DNA of 64,000 nucleotides. Source: Vespula vulgaris (Eukaryota > Arthropoda > Insecta > Hymenoptera > Vespidae). A program made the translations under genes and the position numbers. The DNA is taken from NCBI RefSeq assembly GCF_905475345.1, contig NC_066586.1, positions 12,285,900 through 12,349,899 of the forward strand. The letters run 5' to 3'. The number at the start of each line of letters is the position of its first letter. Position 1 is the stretch's first letter. Below, piece by piece: positions 13,310 through 25,910 of this stretch. The notes below the pieces were generated by a model. That model saw nothing but the letters and a program-made list of their open reading frames with translations. It was not told the DNA's origin and did not search any database.

Positions 13310-13560
13310 TGGTTGAAGGATTCGGTTCGCGACCCGTTACAAATCAGGAAATTAGCATTTCCCAGAGGGCGTTTCCGATTTTCACGCTCGGGCCGGCGTG
13401 TCCTAGTGCGTCCTATCGTGTCCCAGGACCGTGTCCCGCCGACGGTTTTGCAATTTCAGCAGCGCGGAGACTCTGTTGCGGCGATCCGCAATGGCAATGC
13501 ATGCGATATCGCAATTATGACGGGTCTGAATAAATCATAGAACACGTGACGCGCGTATAT
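13310..13560. promoter_or_regulatory. GC-rich island, the most GC-rich non-repeat block of the first 20 kb
   Basis: Composition changes abruptly after a (GA)n tract to GC-rich complex sequence with short repeated motifs (gtgtcc, gtgtccc, gtcccag). Two overlapping plus frames of about 75 codons are open but resemble no protein I know. Either a regulatory island or an unrecognised exon. Confidence 0.25.
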
Positions 13561-14239
13561 GGAGCATCGTAACGATGGTCACTTAACTCCGTCCTCTAAA
13601 AACTATCTCCTCCCTCCTTCCTTCCTTCTCAGTATCTCTTTCTCTCTCATCCAACAGATCTCGACAATATCATTCTCTACGCGATTGCAGTTTGCTTTTT
13701 TACGACTTTTCCGTGCACCGTAATTACTGCACTGGTTGTTTCCAAAGTTCTATTTTCTTTGAAATAAAATATTCTTTATTCCTAGTTTTATCATATTAAT
13801 TTAAGTGTAATTTAAGTAATGAATTTTTTATACTTATTTAACTCGGCCAAGCAGTAAATTTCATTCCTTATATTTATTTTCTTTCTGTGATAAATTGTCT
13901 TCTCAGAAAATTAAAAAATTATATATCCTATTATTATTACTTTATAATATATATATATTTATTTATTTATAAATATATTTATTTTTATGAATATTTCTCC
14001 AACGAGGTTTTACACGAAATACTAAAAAATGATATACATCCTATATTACAATTATCATTTTATATATCTCTATAACAAATTTCAATAATTATTTCTCGAA
14101 CGAGCTTTCACGCTGTATATCATAAAAGATAAATGTCTTAGAGTTCGTTACGAATCTCACGATCGTTGTTTTAAACTCTTTCCCCTCTCTCTTCCTGCAC
14201 CTCTTCCTTACCCCCATAGACCCTCATCAACCATGCGCG

Positions 14240-14420
14240 AGCTTTATTATTTCCTTCCTACGTGAAACACGCCCGGCACGCTTCCCCGCCGCACATTTGT
14301 CTCCGCAGCTACCGTCATATTATGCGTTTATAATGCAGTACAGAGTGCTGCAGCTCGCTCAAGATGTTCTTGCGTTGCGCGTTTATCACGAAAATAAACC
14401 TTACCTTGCTTGACTTAAGC
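14240..14420. promoter_or_regulatory. Complex GC-richer element, candidate conserved non-coding sequence
   Basis: Non-repetitive sequence with ttatgcgtttataatgcag flanked by GC-rich blocks (cgccgcacatttgtctccgc, gtgctgcagctcgctc). Homeodomain-type AT cores sit inside GC-rich DNA, as in many developmental enhancers. This is inference only. Confidence 0.2.
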
Positions 14421-16973
14421 GTATACGCTTACGATTACCAACAAACCTAACGTTCAAGGAAACGCATGCTAGTGCATTAAATTGCAAAATTTTGCTTTTG
14501 TAGTCAACGAAAATCTTGAACACATCCACTTACTTGCCAAGAATTTACTAAAATATTTCGCAATAGTAACTCGGACTAAGTAGCACGGTTACCAAGGGAA
14601 GATTCCTAATTTGAGAATTTTTCATTTTTATGAAACTGTGAGTGTGTGTGTAATAAATATATCGGTTCTTTTTTTGGGTAAAAATTCATTCTGACTTTTA
14701 TATTACAATTTGTAGAATAATATTTCTTCCTTCGTCGTGTAATTAATTAACCATGTAGAGAATAGAAAACAAAAATAATTTTTATATATCCAAATTAATT
14801 ATTAATTAAAATGAAAATATTACTGGCCATTTGTAATTGGAAATAACATATACGCGTACGTAATTTACGTATGTGCACGTATGTGTGCACACGTGTCTAT
14901 AGAAATATACATATGATAGATCGTATACCTATAGCTTATTGATTTTCCTTCGAAAAAAAAAAATAGATGGAATTAAAACAATGTATAACGGCACGTTATA
15001 ATTACATACATATGGACATATGTACGTATATTTGTGTCTGTGTATGTATGTATATGTTATATTCTAATTTATTCTAATAAGACGAAGTTACGTGTGAATT
15101 TATATTTTTCTTCTCATGATCACACGATGTAGAAAAAGAATGAAGCATGAGTGAGTCACCGGTATTTATATCATTATTGCAACGCGAAAACAAAGAGAGT
15201 AACTTCTTGAACTTTCAAGAAGAGACACACACGTGATATACAATCATGCACAACGTAAACTATCATACATCCACATACATTTATACTTATTCGTAGATGT
15301 CTATAGCAGTTTATGTCAATATTATTTCAGATAATTTATTTTACTTGTTTTTTAATCTTATTTTGTTTTTTAATAATATATTTTGGAGAAAAAATAAATA
15401 TTTTTTTCATAAAAATATCAATTTATTTAATATTTAGTTTAGAATGATCGAACTGTACATTTGATTTCAATGTATGCGAGTTCAAAGGGTACGAATTTAT
15501 TTATTCTCAACTAAAAAATTTGGTGATAAAATCGTTTCAACTTTATGTATTTTTAATTCTCAATTTTTGCACAATGCATACGGAATTGTTACATCATTTG
15601 ATTGCTTTATGTCATATATTGGCCGTAAAAGTTGATTTTTCAAAATTTGTTCGTAGATATTTAAGTAAAGAACGCATACATATTTCATGAAAATAATTCA
15701 ATGAACGGTTGAATCGTACTCCCTTTTATCCTCCTCTCTCTCTCTCTCTCTCCCTTTTTTTTTTGCTTTGTTTATCTCGTCATTCACCGTTCTATTTACC
15801 GTATCGTCGAATTCGTTTTTCAATTCTTTTTTTCTTCTTTTTTTTTCGTCGTACATTTCATTTTCCTCTCCCCTCTCGCATAGTCATTGTCTCGTTAATT
15901 TATGTATTCTCCTCTTTATTTACCTGCGCTACAAACTCTACGTTACGCGAGAAAGAACGTGGCAATCAAGAGAGCGACGGGATCGTTTATTTATTTGTTC
16001 TCTCCCTTTTCTAACACGTACACACGAACATACAATCGTAAACAACATACTCGGACGTTGGAATCAAGTACACCAGAAGAATGCGTCTGGAATCGTGTTT
16101 CGCACGAATTCTCGTTTCGCGCGATTTACACCCGCGTACGCTTGATTGATCGTCTCTTATTTAACGTTTGCACGGCCTCTTGTTAGGGACTAGACCATCA
16201 CGTAGATGTAACTTACACAATCGCAAACGAAAAAAAAGAGGTCTATTTGCTCTAACTAATCAATGGGAACGAAATTTTCAATACTAACTTAACGATCTAT
16301 AATGTAATATTGTTCGTATCTAAAAAAGAAAGAAAAAGAAAAAAGAAAGGAATGTAGATAATGTAAAACATAACTATAAAATAGTGATCGTATAATTCAT
16401 AATCAACGTTAATCCTTTTTACACGAATTAACAATTAATTGACATTAATAAAAAAAAATGTGACCAAACATATATCACTTTGTATCGGTATATAATCTCA
16501 ACGTTAACGCGAGGTTATAGAAGATTTTATTAAGATTTAAATGTGTACTTACATAGCGTATGTGTGTTCGTGTGTGTGTTGCAAGAATTACGTTAGTTGG
16601 ATAATTTAATATCTTTTTGTTCAGTTTGTTTATTAATTCATTTCTTTTCTTTTTTGCTTGTTTTTCTTTCTTCTGCTTCTTTCGTTTTATTCATCACTGC
16701 CGTCTTCGTCGACTCCCGCAATGCGGAGTTATGTACGCATCGGTAGGAAATTATTTATTTATTTACTTAGTTGCACCACGAAACCGGATGTGAAGCAAAC
16801 AAGAGATGGAGGGAAGGTAGATGGAGTAGTGAAACGGATGCCGCGACGAGCTCTTGCGGCTCGAGCGGATCAAGAATTCATTTTTCCCGAGTATAGTCGA
16901 GATCACAAGTTGGTCCTCTTCGTCGTCTCTTTTTGGTTTATAATGAAAGATCGTATTATAAAAGAGGTAAGAT

Positions 16974-16975
<2 letters not shown>
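14421..16975. other. Gene-free AT-rich block
   Basis: A CT tract at 15732-15753 and pyrimidine-rich runs to 15900. Three overlapping plus frames between 15709 and 16186 are low-complexity at the start and unrecognised afterwards. Confidence 0.5.
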
Positions 16976-17026
<51 letters not shown>

Positions 17027-17105
17027 GAGAAAATAAATATAATGATACTTTGCCACGAAACGCGAGAAAATTTAATTTAGGAGCGTAAATGCGACCTCAT
17101 TTGCA

Positions 17106-17150
<45 letters not shown>

Positions 17151-17195
17151 TCTTTCTCTCTGTCTCTCTCTTTTTCTCTCTTCCTCTTTTTTTGT
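16976..17195. repeat. (GA)n and (CT)n in inverted arrangement
   Basis: (GA)n at 16976-17031 and (CT)n-rich sequence at 17109-17195 are separated by 77 bp. The two tracts are reverse complements and could fold into a long hairpin. All long frames over this region are repeat translations. Confidence 0.9.
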
Positions 17196-18532
17196 TTTTC
17201 TTTTTCTTCTTTCCAAACCTCTTAGCCTCCGCTTTATATTTATGACGATAATAACATTTAATAACATCATGGTTTCGTAAGGTATACTTGCCATATAATG
17301 ATATATTATTTTCGTAAAAAGTATGAGACAGAATTAGCCATAGAAACATTATTTTTCTTTGAGATTAGTATCGCGATATGATTAAATCGAATCAACGATG
17401 CCGGAAGAAAATACTTTTCTGCAATACCCTAAAGTCACGCGACTATTAATGTCGTTTAAAAAGACCCTAAGTTTTCAAACCTGCTCTCACCCCCGCCCCG
17501 TTCGCAGTTCTTATCTTTCTAATCTGCATAATCTTATGTACCAGATGATAGTAATATCGTATGATATAATTCAAATACATACGGGATATATAAAAATTAT
17601 TTTACCATATCATTATAATAATTTTCTTATTAATACGTACGTGTATGTCTGCGTGTATTAAATAAACATTTAATAAGGCGATTAAATTTGTATACATGTA
17701 TAAATATAATAATAATTATTTTTTTAAATAAAGTTTAAATATATATTTGTAAATGCATTCATTATATTTCTTTATATATTATTAATAATTCAAAGTTTTA
17801 TTTGTTATATAAAATGATTATTTTTATGAAACGTGTCTCTGAATACATTATGTTCTCGTTTTAATTTAATCAAGCTTTTTTTTGTTCAATTCCTATCATA
17901 TATACGGATAAAAATTAAAATTGATATTATTTTGAAAAAGAATTATTAGCCATTATTATTTATTACTTGTCTTCATTTAATGCGTTAGTTGTCAACTCTA
18001 GACGCAGATAAATTTTCATGTTTTTGACGGAAGAGCATATGAAAATGACTGATGAAATGATGTGAAAAATGTCTGGAATTTGCAATAACTAATAAAAAAG
18101 AATTGTTATAAATAAGTCATATATATATATTTAACCTAATTAATAACTTAAATAATGCCTGAGCAACAAGCCCTACTTTATGATTAAAAAGAAAACGAAC
18201 AAAAGAAAAGACATCCAATTAAGGTCTGATCTTTTACAATGGCAAATTTTACGAAGAACTTAAATGTACATTCAATGACACTATTTGCATATAAACTTTA
18301 CGAGTTTACCCTTTTTCTCTCTCTTTCAAATGAAACTTTGCATTGTTTATCTCCGAAAAAAAAGAAATGAAAAAATCATTGGTAAAGAAGGATTGTTCGG
18401 ACATTGTTCGTTCTGGTCTATGATACTCATTGTCGATCGAAGTTTTCAACCCGTTTGTTTCTCTCTACGCAACCGATGCCGATTGTTCGCGAGAGTTCGG
18501 TAGAATTGGAGAAATGTTGCTTTTCTCCTTCT

Positions 18533-18669
18533 ACTCTCTCTCTCTCTTTCTCTCTTTCTCTCTTTTTCCCTTTTACTCTCAGCCCTTTTCCTTTCATCTA
18601 CGTTCAGCTACCTTTGCAAGAGATTGTGGAGCCTTTTTTCACGAAACGAAAGAGAGGCAAAGGAAAAGA

Positions 18670-18709
<40 letters not shown>
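18533..18709. repeat. (CT)n then (GA)n in inverted arrangement
   Basis: CT-rich 18533-18566 and (GA)n 18667-18709 are about 100 bp apart. The region up to 18800 is purine-rich. Confidence 0.85.
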
Positions 18710-18712
<3 letters not shown>

Positions 18713-19875
18713 AAAAAAAAAGTGGAAAAGGAGGAAGCAAAGAAAAAACGTCGAATGGAGGAAAAAAAGTAAAAAGAAAGAAAAGAGAAAAGAACAAAAA
18801 AGAAAGAAAGAGCATTTCGATCGAAGGCAATCTCCCTTCGTTTCTTTTTTCCATCCCGTGCGAATTGCAAAATAAACGAAGTTCGTTTCACTCGTGTGGA
18901 TTTGATTCTGTACAGTCTGTACGTAAAAAAATGTCGAAGTCTCACGAGAAAAGGTCACTTTTTCTATTGGGTCTCATGTAATTTCCCTTCTATTAAATGA
19001 TGACAAATGTTATCATGATATTTACTGACGATCGCGTATTCTTTCGTAATCGAATAAATAAATAAATAATTGAAATGATACTGAAACTATAATAAAACTG
19101 TCGTAAATAACTGAAGAAAATCGTTAAAAAAGTACTTGCACGTTACTTTCTCGTAAAAAAATAATCGGATGTTTTTATTTCTCTGATACTCTATAATATT
19201 ACTCGCATTGTATCGTCTACAAAGCAAATATATAAGTATTCTAATATACGTATAAGTACGATGTGGTAGAACTATAAGTATTTATGTCTTATTCGCCATC
19301 ATTTTTCCCATAACAAATGTCTAACGAGGAATAAAATAATAAATATTAAGTCGCTCGTCAAATAAACGTAATTTTTATGTTATTAAATAAAAAACATAAG
19401 AAGAACAAAAATATAATAATATTTTAAATAGAACGTTTTAACGATTCGACGTTTCAATTTTGTAATAAAAGAAAACATTCAATATTTTTTTCTCACTTCT
19501 CCCTATTTCCCTCTTAACAGTATTATTGTTGATAATTTTCTATTTAATTACTATTAACTTACCTACATTATGTATTTACATTTATATATATTTATATGTA
19601 CTACATATATTACATAGCTGTATATTGTATTTACATATTATATTATACACACACCCACATATATATGTTCGAAACAATCATGTATAACTCGTTTCATTCG
19701 TTTTACTTTCATAGTTTCACGTGCGTGCGTGGGTGTGTAAATGTGTGTAGGTGATATATATTCCTTTTATAGTCATAGATTGAAACACTTTTCTTTTCTC
19801 TTTTTCTTTCTAACGAGGAATAACATCTGCGTGGAAGAATGATTGCGTTTGGTTTAACTAGGAATAGAAGAGTAG

Positions 19876-19950
19876 GGAGAGAAAGAAAGAGAAAAAGGAA
19901 GAGTGAGAAAAGGGGAAAGAGAAAGAGAAAGAGAGAGAGAGAGAAAGAGA

Positions 19951-19994
<44 letters not shown>

Positions 19995-20232
19995 GAAAGA
20001 GAAAGAGAGAGAGAAAGAGAGAGGAGTAATAGTGCATAGACGACAAAACTACTCCAACCTGGTTCAGTTTGTAAACTACGTGTTTACACGCGTCGCGAAT
20101 ACGGACGATGAATTATTCTGGTGCATCCACTTTCACTGTGTGCGTTTACGTGTGTATGTATGTATATATGTTTTTCTCTCTCTCTCTCTTTCTCTCACTC
20201 TCTCTCATCCTCTCTTTCTCTTTCTCTCCTGC
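19876..20232. repeat. Long purine-only tract followed by a (CT)n tract
   Basis: 19876-20027 is almost exclusively A and G with (GA)n cores, then unique DNA, then (CT)n with variants at 20170-20232. The arrangement is inverted, as at 17 kb. The purine run may form a triplex. Confidence 0.85.
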
Positions 20233-21596
20233 AACATGCGAATGTATTAGTCGAACAAGAGACAAACGCATACGAATTCAAGCGACAGATGGCTCGGATA
20301 TTTTCGTTGACCAAATTTTTCGGCAGTTTGGCCCGTATGACGATTTTTCGACGATACCATCGGTGGTACAGTTGGTGATGGCGATGGCAGTGATGGTGCG
20401 CGATACTACACGCCTCTGACAGAAAAGAGAACGTTTTTTCTATTTTACGCTCGTTCGTTTACCGGGCTTCGGTCAGTAATTTACTCGCGTCGCGTACGTC
20501 TCGATATATATGCCGTGAGTAAACAAAAAACTTGGTGATGTCCTGTGTTACTAGTGGAATTGAGAGGGGTAGGGGAGAGGAAAGGGAACTGGAGTTGAAA
20601 GAAAACGACATAAAATGAAAAAATATGATAAAAAAAAAAGAATGGGAGTATGATGATTTTAACGAGTCGAAGTGGGGAAAACTGTGATCTCGATCATTTT
20701 TATGTATATGTAGTATTTATGTTGTTTTTATGAATATGTAGATATATGTATATTACCTCGACCCCTCTCTTTATTTCTATCTCTCTTTCTTTTTCTCTCT
20801 CTTTCTCCCTCCTTCGTTCCGTATACATTCGTTCCATCTTTCTTTTTTCGTCTATTTGTGGGAATGATTCGAAAAAATCTCATTTCCATCGGGTTGCGTT
20901 CCGCTCGCTTTTGTTTACTTTGAAACATAGCTAGGGAATGTTAATTAACGCGAAATTAATAATTCGACAAAAAGAAATTTCATTCCCTTCTTCTCTCGTC
21001 TTTGTCCCGTAATCAAAAGAAGGGATATCAAGAAAGTATCACGATTCCATGTGAAATAATATTTTTCTAAGATTTAATTAACTTTTTATTTCTAAATTTC
21101 GTGATAAATCATCGTTCACATCTTTATTATTCAAATCCATTATTTAATCAATCAAAATCGTTCGATCAATTTTAAATATTATTATTAATTTATATATATA
21201 AATATATATATTTTATTCCAATGAATTCAGGATAGTGACATTCACCGAGAGAAATTCAAGAAGGATGCTACCATAAGGATTTAAAAGTTCGATTTCCTTG
21301 GAAGTTGAGCAATTTTGGCGTAATGCCTTAGTAGAATGCATAAGCGTAATCTAAGACGAAATCGGGCGTGCGTTCTCTAGTGCTATTGAAATCGATTCCG
21401 ACTACTTTCGAGTTTAAGGAAACGGGATTGGCGGAGTGCATTAGTATGTAACTACATATAGATGAGTTAACTGTACGTATGTATGGAACACTTTCCACGA
21501 AGTTTAAGTTTAATTGCCGCCAGGTATGCGCCATGTCTGATTGCTGGTGTAACTTTGTTACTCTTGTCTCTCTCGCTTTCTCTCTCTCTTTCTCCC

Positions 21597-21681
21597 TACA
21601 TACATACATACACACATATATACATACATACATATATATATATAAAGTATGTGTTGTACATATATATATATATATATATAC
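21597..21681 (+). repeat. (ACAT)n and (TA)n repeats
   Basis: Mixed (CATA)n and (TA)n, with a second (TA)n block from 21660. Confidence 0.9.
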
Positions 21682-22315
21682 TTTCTATGTATATACTATA
21701 TATATACTTTCTTCGTTATATCCTAAATTTCTCGTTGTCCTTGCTTCACAACACAGAGAAGTTTCAAGTGACCAGGAATTCTACGCCGATACAAGTTCTG
21801 TCATTTCCCGTTAGACGTGCATTCGAACGTAGGCCATCGTTCACAAATGCACGACTGCGATCTGGCTCTGTAATAAACGGTGTTAACTTCGCTTTGATGC
21901 ATCGATTCTCGCATCAGATCTCTCGAACTCTAATCGGTCCCATAGATAAAGCCAGAGACGATGGGGATTGTTCGTAAGACGAATTGTCTTGTCTAGGGAC
22001 ATCGCATTGAAATTAACTTGAAGAATGGAAGATTAGCGTTGGAGTTTAACATGAATTTTAAAAAACAAAGCAAAAAAAAAACATAGACGATTTCATACAC
22101 GAATAATTTGTTCTTATCTATCTATATTGCATACGAATAATCGAACTGATTATAAAATAACATGTGGTCGTAAATTGATCTTTTAATTAAATTTTCGTGA
22201 TAAAAGATCAAACGGATAAAATTCAATTTATATTCGAACTAAGAATATCTTTCGAAATCGTTTCTTTTGTCGATTTATTTAATTGAGTAAAATCTATCAT
22301 TTGTAAATTGATAAT

Positions 22316-22353
22316 AATAAAATAAAATAAAATAAAATAAAATAAAATAAAAT
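22316..22353 (+). repeat. (AATAA)n pentanucleotide repeat
   Basis: About seven units of AAAAT/AATAA. Confidence 0.95.
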
Positions 22354-22779
22354 CATTCGATTTATAATCAATATAAATAGTTTAGATTCTTCTAAACTAT
22401 ATAGATCGTACAATAGACGTACGATTAATAGTTTAATAAAACGATTCGAAAATTGTTACGTAATATTCATTACGAAAATTCTCATTCGTTTTGCAATAAA
22501 AATATTACGAGTTAATTAGGCAGTCACATTTAAACTTTTAATCCGATCTGACTAAACTTTTGAGATACGCATTTACAGACGTGCATATTCATTAATTTCT
22601 ATCTTCCGTAAATGAACCGTATGAATATTTACCTACTTCAGTATTCTTCCTCAAATCCCTTAAACCCTTTTCCAATCGCCCTTTTCCTCCTTTTATTTTA
22701 ATGATACATATACATACATACATGTATACATATATACATACTTATACATTATATAAAAACGTCGAACTATGGCTGAAAC

Positions 22780-22960
22780 GGCGGAAAGTCGCGTGTCTAA
22801 TGTCTATGCTACGAGGGCGCGTAAACTTTAGTGAAAAAACAAATGAATTCCATTAACGTTATTGTGCCTCTTTGATTCTTTGGCCCATAGGCGCAATAAA
22901 CGTCGCTATTAAAACGAATTTATCGTGCTTACGCGAGACCATAGACGCGAGACTTCATCC
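22780..22960. promoter_or_regulatory. Complex element with TCF-like and homeodomain-like cores
   Basis: Contains ctctttgat and caataaacg cores in a CpG-containing, non-repeat block next to (TA)n-rich DNA. The long plus frame at 22872-23456 starts here, but it runs through a (TA)n tract and is judged spurious. Confidence 0.2.
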
Positions 22961-23187
22961 CCTCCCTGTATCCCAACCCCCAACTCGTCTCTCTTTACCT
23001 CCGACCTTTTGCTTCGACCAGCATCCCTGTCTCACTGCTTTTCTTTCTTTTTATTTTTGTTTTGTTTTGTTTTCACGAAACGCGTTTTTGTTACACGGCT
23101 GGAGCCAAGTAATAAAAGATCACTTTTACTTCGACGAACGAATTTTTGTTTGTCTGTTATTTTCAAAGCGACTTCTATTTTCTCGGT

Positions 23188-23280
23188 GTATATATATATA
23201 TTATAGTATGTATATTATATTATATATAATATATATACATATATATATTATATATGTATATATATATATATATTATTTAT
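23188..23280 (+). repeat. (TA)n-rich tract
   Basis: Interrupted (TA)n that links the two unrelated halves of a long chance frame. Confidence 0.9.
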
Positions 23281-23569
23281 GTTTTTCTTTCGATTACACT
23301 CGAAACGTTGAGATAAAAATGAATAGATGGAAACTCGTAAATGAAAAAGTTACTCGTATGGCTACGAGTTACGAAGAAGTAATTGGTAATAAAGACATTC
23401 CGTGGAAACGATTAATAATTCATTGTGAAAATTATAGGAGTTCTTTTTGTTCGTAAAAAGGGTGACGAAAAAAGTGTTAAAAATGCAATAGAAATCGTTA
23501 TTTATGAAACTAATGGTAACAGAAGCGAGAATAATTATTTCGGACTGTAATCCTTAAAGTTTAAAAAAA

Positions 23570-23623
<54 letters not shown>
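23570..23623 (+). repeat. (GA)n microsatellite
   Basis: 54-bp GA tract with AAAG interruptions. Confidence 0.95.
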
Positions 23624-23624
<1 letters not shown>

Positions 23625-24479
23625 CTCATCCTTAATCGAAAGTATAATACGAGAAGTAATCTCTCTTCGTGTAGAAAAAAAAAGAAATCTTTCGAAAAGG
23701 ATTGTGAAATAGTAGATTTATTTCGTAAAAAAATATAAAAAAAGAAAAAGAAAGAAAAGCTTCAAAAGAATACGAGATCGTTCTTTGAAAAAGAACTATT
23801 ACGAGATAATCGACGTAGTTAATTGCGAATATATTTGTAGCGTACCCTTCCTTTTCGAAATAACATCTCTTAATAATTATTTCTAATAGAAAAATATTAT
23901 ACTTCGTAGATATTAGACAATTGGACGATTAAAAGATTCGGATAAAGAGGAAAAAAGAAAACAGGGAATAACAAAGATTAAAATTTATGTGACGCTTATA
24001 AAACGAATCGAATCTTGTATTGAAATGACAATGGGCTCATATATCGAACTTTACGAAATCGTGAGATTTAAATTTCTCTTAATGGAACATCGAGAAAAAT
24101 GCCCCTTTCTCTCTTTTCTCTACTGATTATTATGGAGGCGATGACAAAGTCCTGCAGAATGTCACCAATAACAGAGTCGTTTTAGTTCACAGGAAAAGGT
24201 AGCTTTGAAAACGGGCGAGAGCCTCAAAATGGTAATTTCACGGTTTCTCGAGCATTATGCCCGCGGCCAATTTAATTCCGGACGGATGATCGTCTCTCTT
24301 TTACTCTCTTCTACTTTCCTCTCAATTGTTCATCCATTCTTTTCTTTCTCACTACCTTATTCCATCCCTTTCCTCTTTCACCTTCTCCTCTACCTTCCCC
24401 TTCCCACCCCCTCCCCATACCTATCGCTCCCTTTTATCTATCTCTTTTTTGCTTCTTCTTCGTTTGACATCTTTCTCTT

Positions 24480-24547
24480 TCTCTCTCTTTCTCTATCTAT
24501 CTGTCTATCTATCTATATATCTATCTATATATCTATATCTATCTATC
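24480..24547 (+). repeat. (ATCT)n/(ATAT) repeat
   Basis: Interrupted (ATCT)n within a 400-bp pyrimidine-rich block (24296-24725). Confidence 0.9.
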
Positions 24548-25205
24548 CTTTCCCTTTCCTGTTGATCTCTACTCTGTCCTTTTCCTTCCATCTTTTCTCT
24601 CTCTCTTTCTCTCTCTCCTTCTCTCTTCCTCTTTCAATCCTCCTAGGTGTTTGTCTTTCATTTGCAACACCATCCATTCTTTCTACTTTACATTTCTTTC
24701 CTTTTATTATTTCGACCTCTTTGTAACCTCTTTCAAGCTCCTTGACTTTAACGATCGACTTTTCGATTTGTTAAACCCATCCGTGTTCTCACGTAGCAGA
24801 ATATAATTGAAGCGATCGATTGCATACGTTAATTCTCAGATCGAGTGTAATTTTTGTTAGTTTTATTAAAAAATAAAAAAGAATTGAAGGTATTTATATA
24901 TCTATCTATCGTTCTAAAAAGTTTTAAAGCAGACACCAGTGTACATTCGAATACTCGGTTAAGTATCATACTCTGTTACACCAGTTAAAGACGATAATCA
25001 TCCTTTTGTCTCGCTTGTTGTACCAAATATTTTAGAACACCATCGCGATTAGGGAAACATAACAACAACGATCGGTCCCGTTGATTCTCGTTAGAGAAGA
25101 GAGTCGAATTTAATACGATACCGTCCTCTCGGAAATTCAGGACAATTACAGGTTTGTGGTGGTACCGTAGCAAACTAATTTCTACCGGTAATTAGAAGTG
25201 TGGTC

Positions 25206-25352
25206 GAAAAAGAGAGAGAGAGAAGGAGAGAGACTCCTCGCGATTTGTAGAAAAGGAGAGAGTGAAATAGAAAATAAAGACCGAGGAGAGAGAGGCAGAG
25301 AAATGAAGAGAGAAATAAAGAGAAAGAGAGACAGAGAAATGAAGATATGGAG

Positions 25353-25393
<41 letters not shown>

Positions 25394-25472
25394 TAGAGAA
25401 ATTAAGAGAAGGAGAGAGAAAAAGAGAGACAGAGAAATGAAGAGAGGGAGAGAAAGAGAGAAAGAGAGAGAC
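25206..25472 (+). repeat. Degenerate (GA)n purine tract
   Basis: About 265 bp of GA-rich purine sequence with AAAG, GGAG and GACA variants, and a pure (GA)n core near 25358-25382. Confidence 0.9.
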
Positions 25473-25599
25473 GAATTTTGTACAGCTAACTCTTCGGATT
25501 TCAGGTTAATTACTGGTTGTGTAATAAAGCTAGAGGCGTTGGATTAACTTTATTGGTAATTAGCCGTCGGTTCGAGGAGAAAACAAAGCTAGCTGTTGC

Positions 25600-25657
<58 letters not shown>

Positions 25658-25667
25658 CGACGACGAG
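25600..25667 (+). repeat. (GAC)n trinucleotide repeat, about 23 units
   Basis: Near-perfect (ACG/GAC)n with one GAT variant. It reads as poly-Asp on the plus strand in a 100-codon frame beginning ATG at 25596, and as poly-Arg on the minus strand. After the repeat the plus frame continues EEEKAHYWKSLSTNEKVKSR and ends near 25898. No known protein is recognised, so the frame is not called as a gene. Confidence 0.9.
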
Positions 25668-25910
25668 GAGGAGAAGGCGCATTACTGGAAAAGTTTATCG
25701 ACGAATGAAAAAGTGAAAAGTCGCGTTCACTTCGAAGCACTCGATCCGTTTTCAGGCATTCTCGAGTGTGCACACTCTTTCCAGTTGAAAATGCGACTGC
25801 TTTCTACTTCGAAGTTCGAACTAACGAGTCTCGACGTATCCTCACCGAACGAATCGAAGCGATCTGATAGGAGTTTAATTAACTTTCAGACGGTATGACG
25901 CGCGTTAATA

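Larger units (their letters stand above)
20233..22779. other. Gene-free block
   Basis: 20233-20420 is GC-richer complex sequence with open plus frames but no recognisable product. The rest is AT-rich with the (CATA)n, (TA)n and (AATAA)n repeats. Confidence 0.45.

Noticed and set aside
22872..23456. Longest open frame in the window (194 codons, plus)
   Set aside because: It runs through a (TA)n microsatellite giving Tyr/Ile repeats and joins two unrelated parts. No domain recognised and codon use looks random.
24205..24726. 173-codon plus frame rich in Ser, Leu, Phe
   Set aside because: Translation of a pyrimidine-rich (CT)n/(ATCT)n block.
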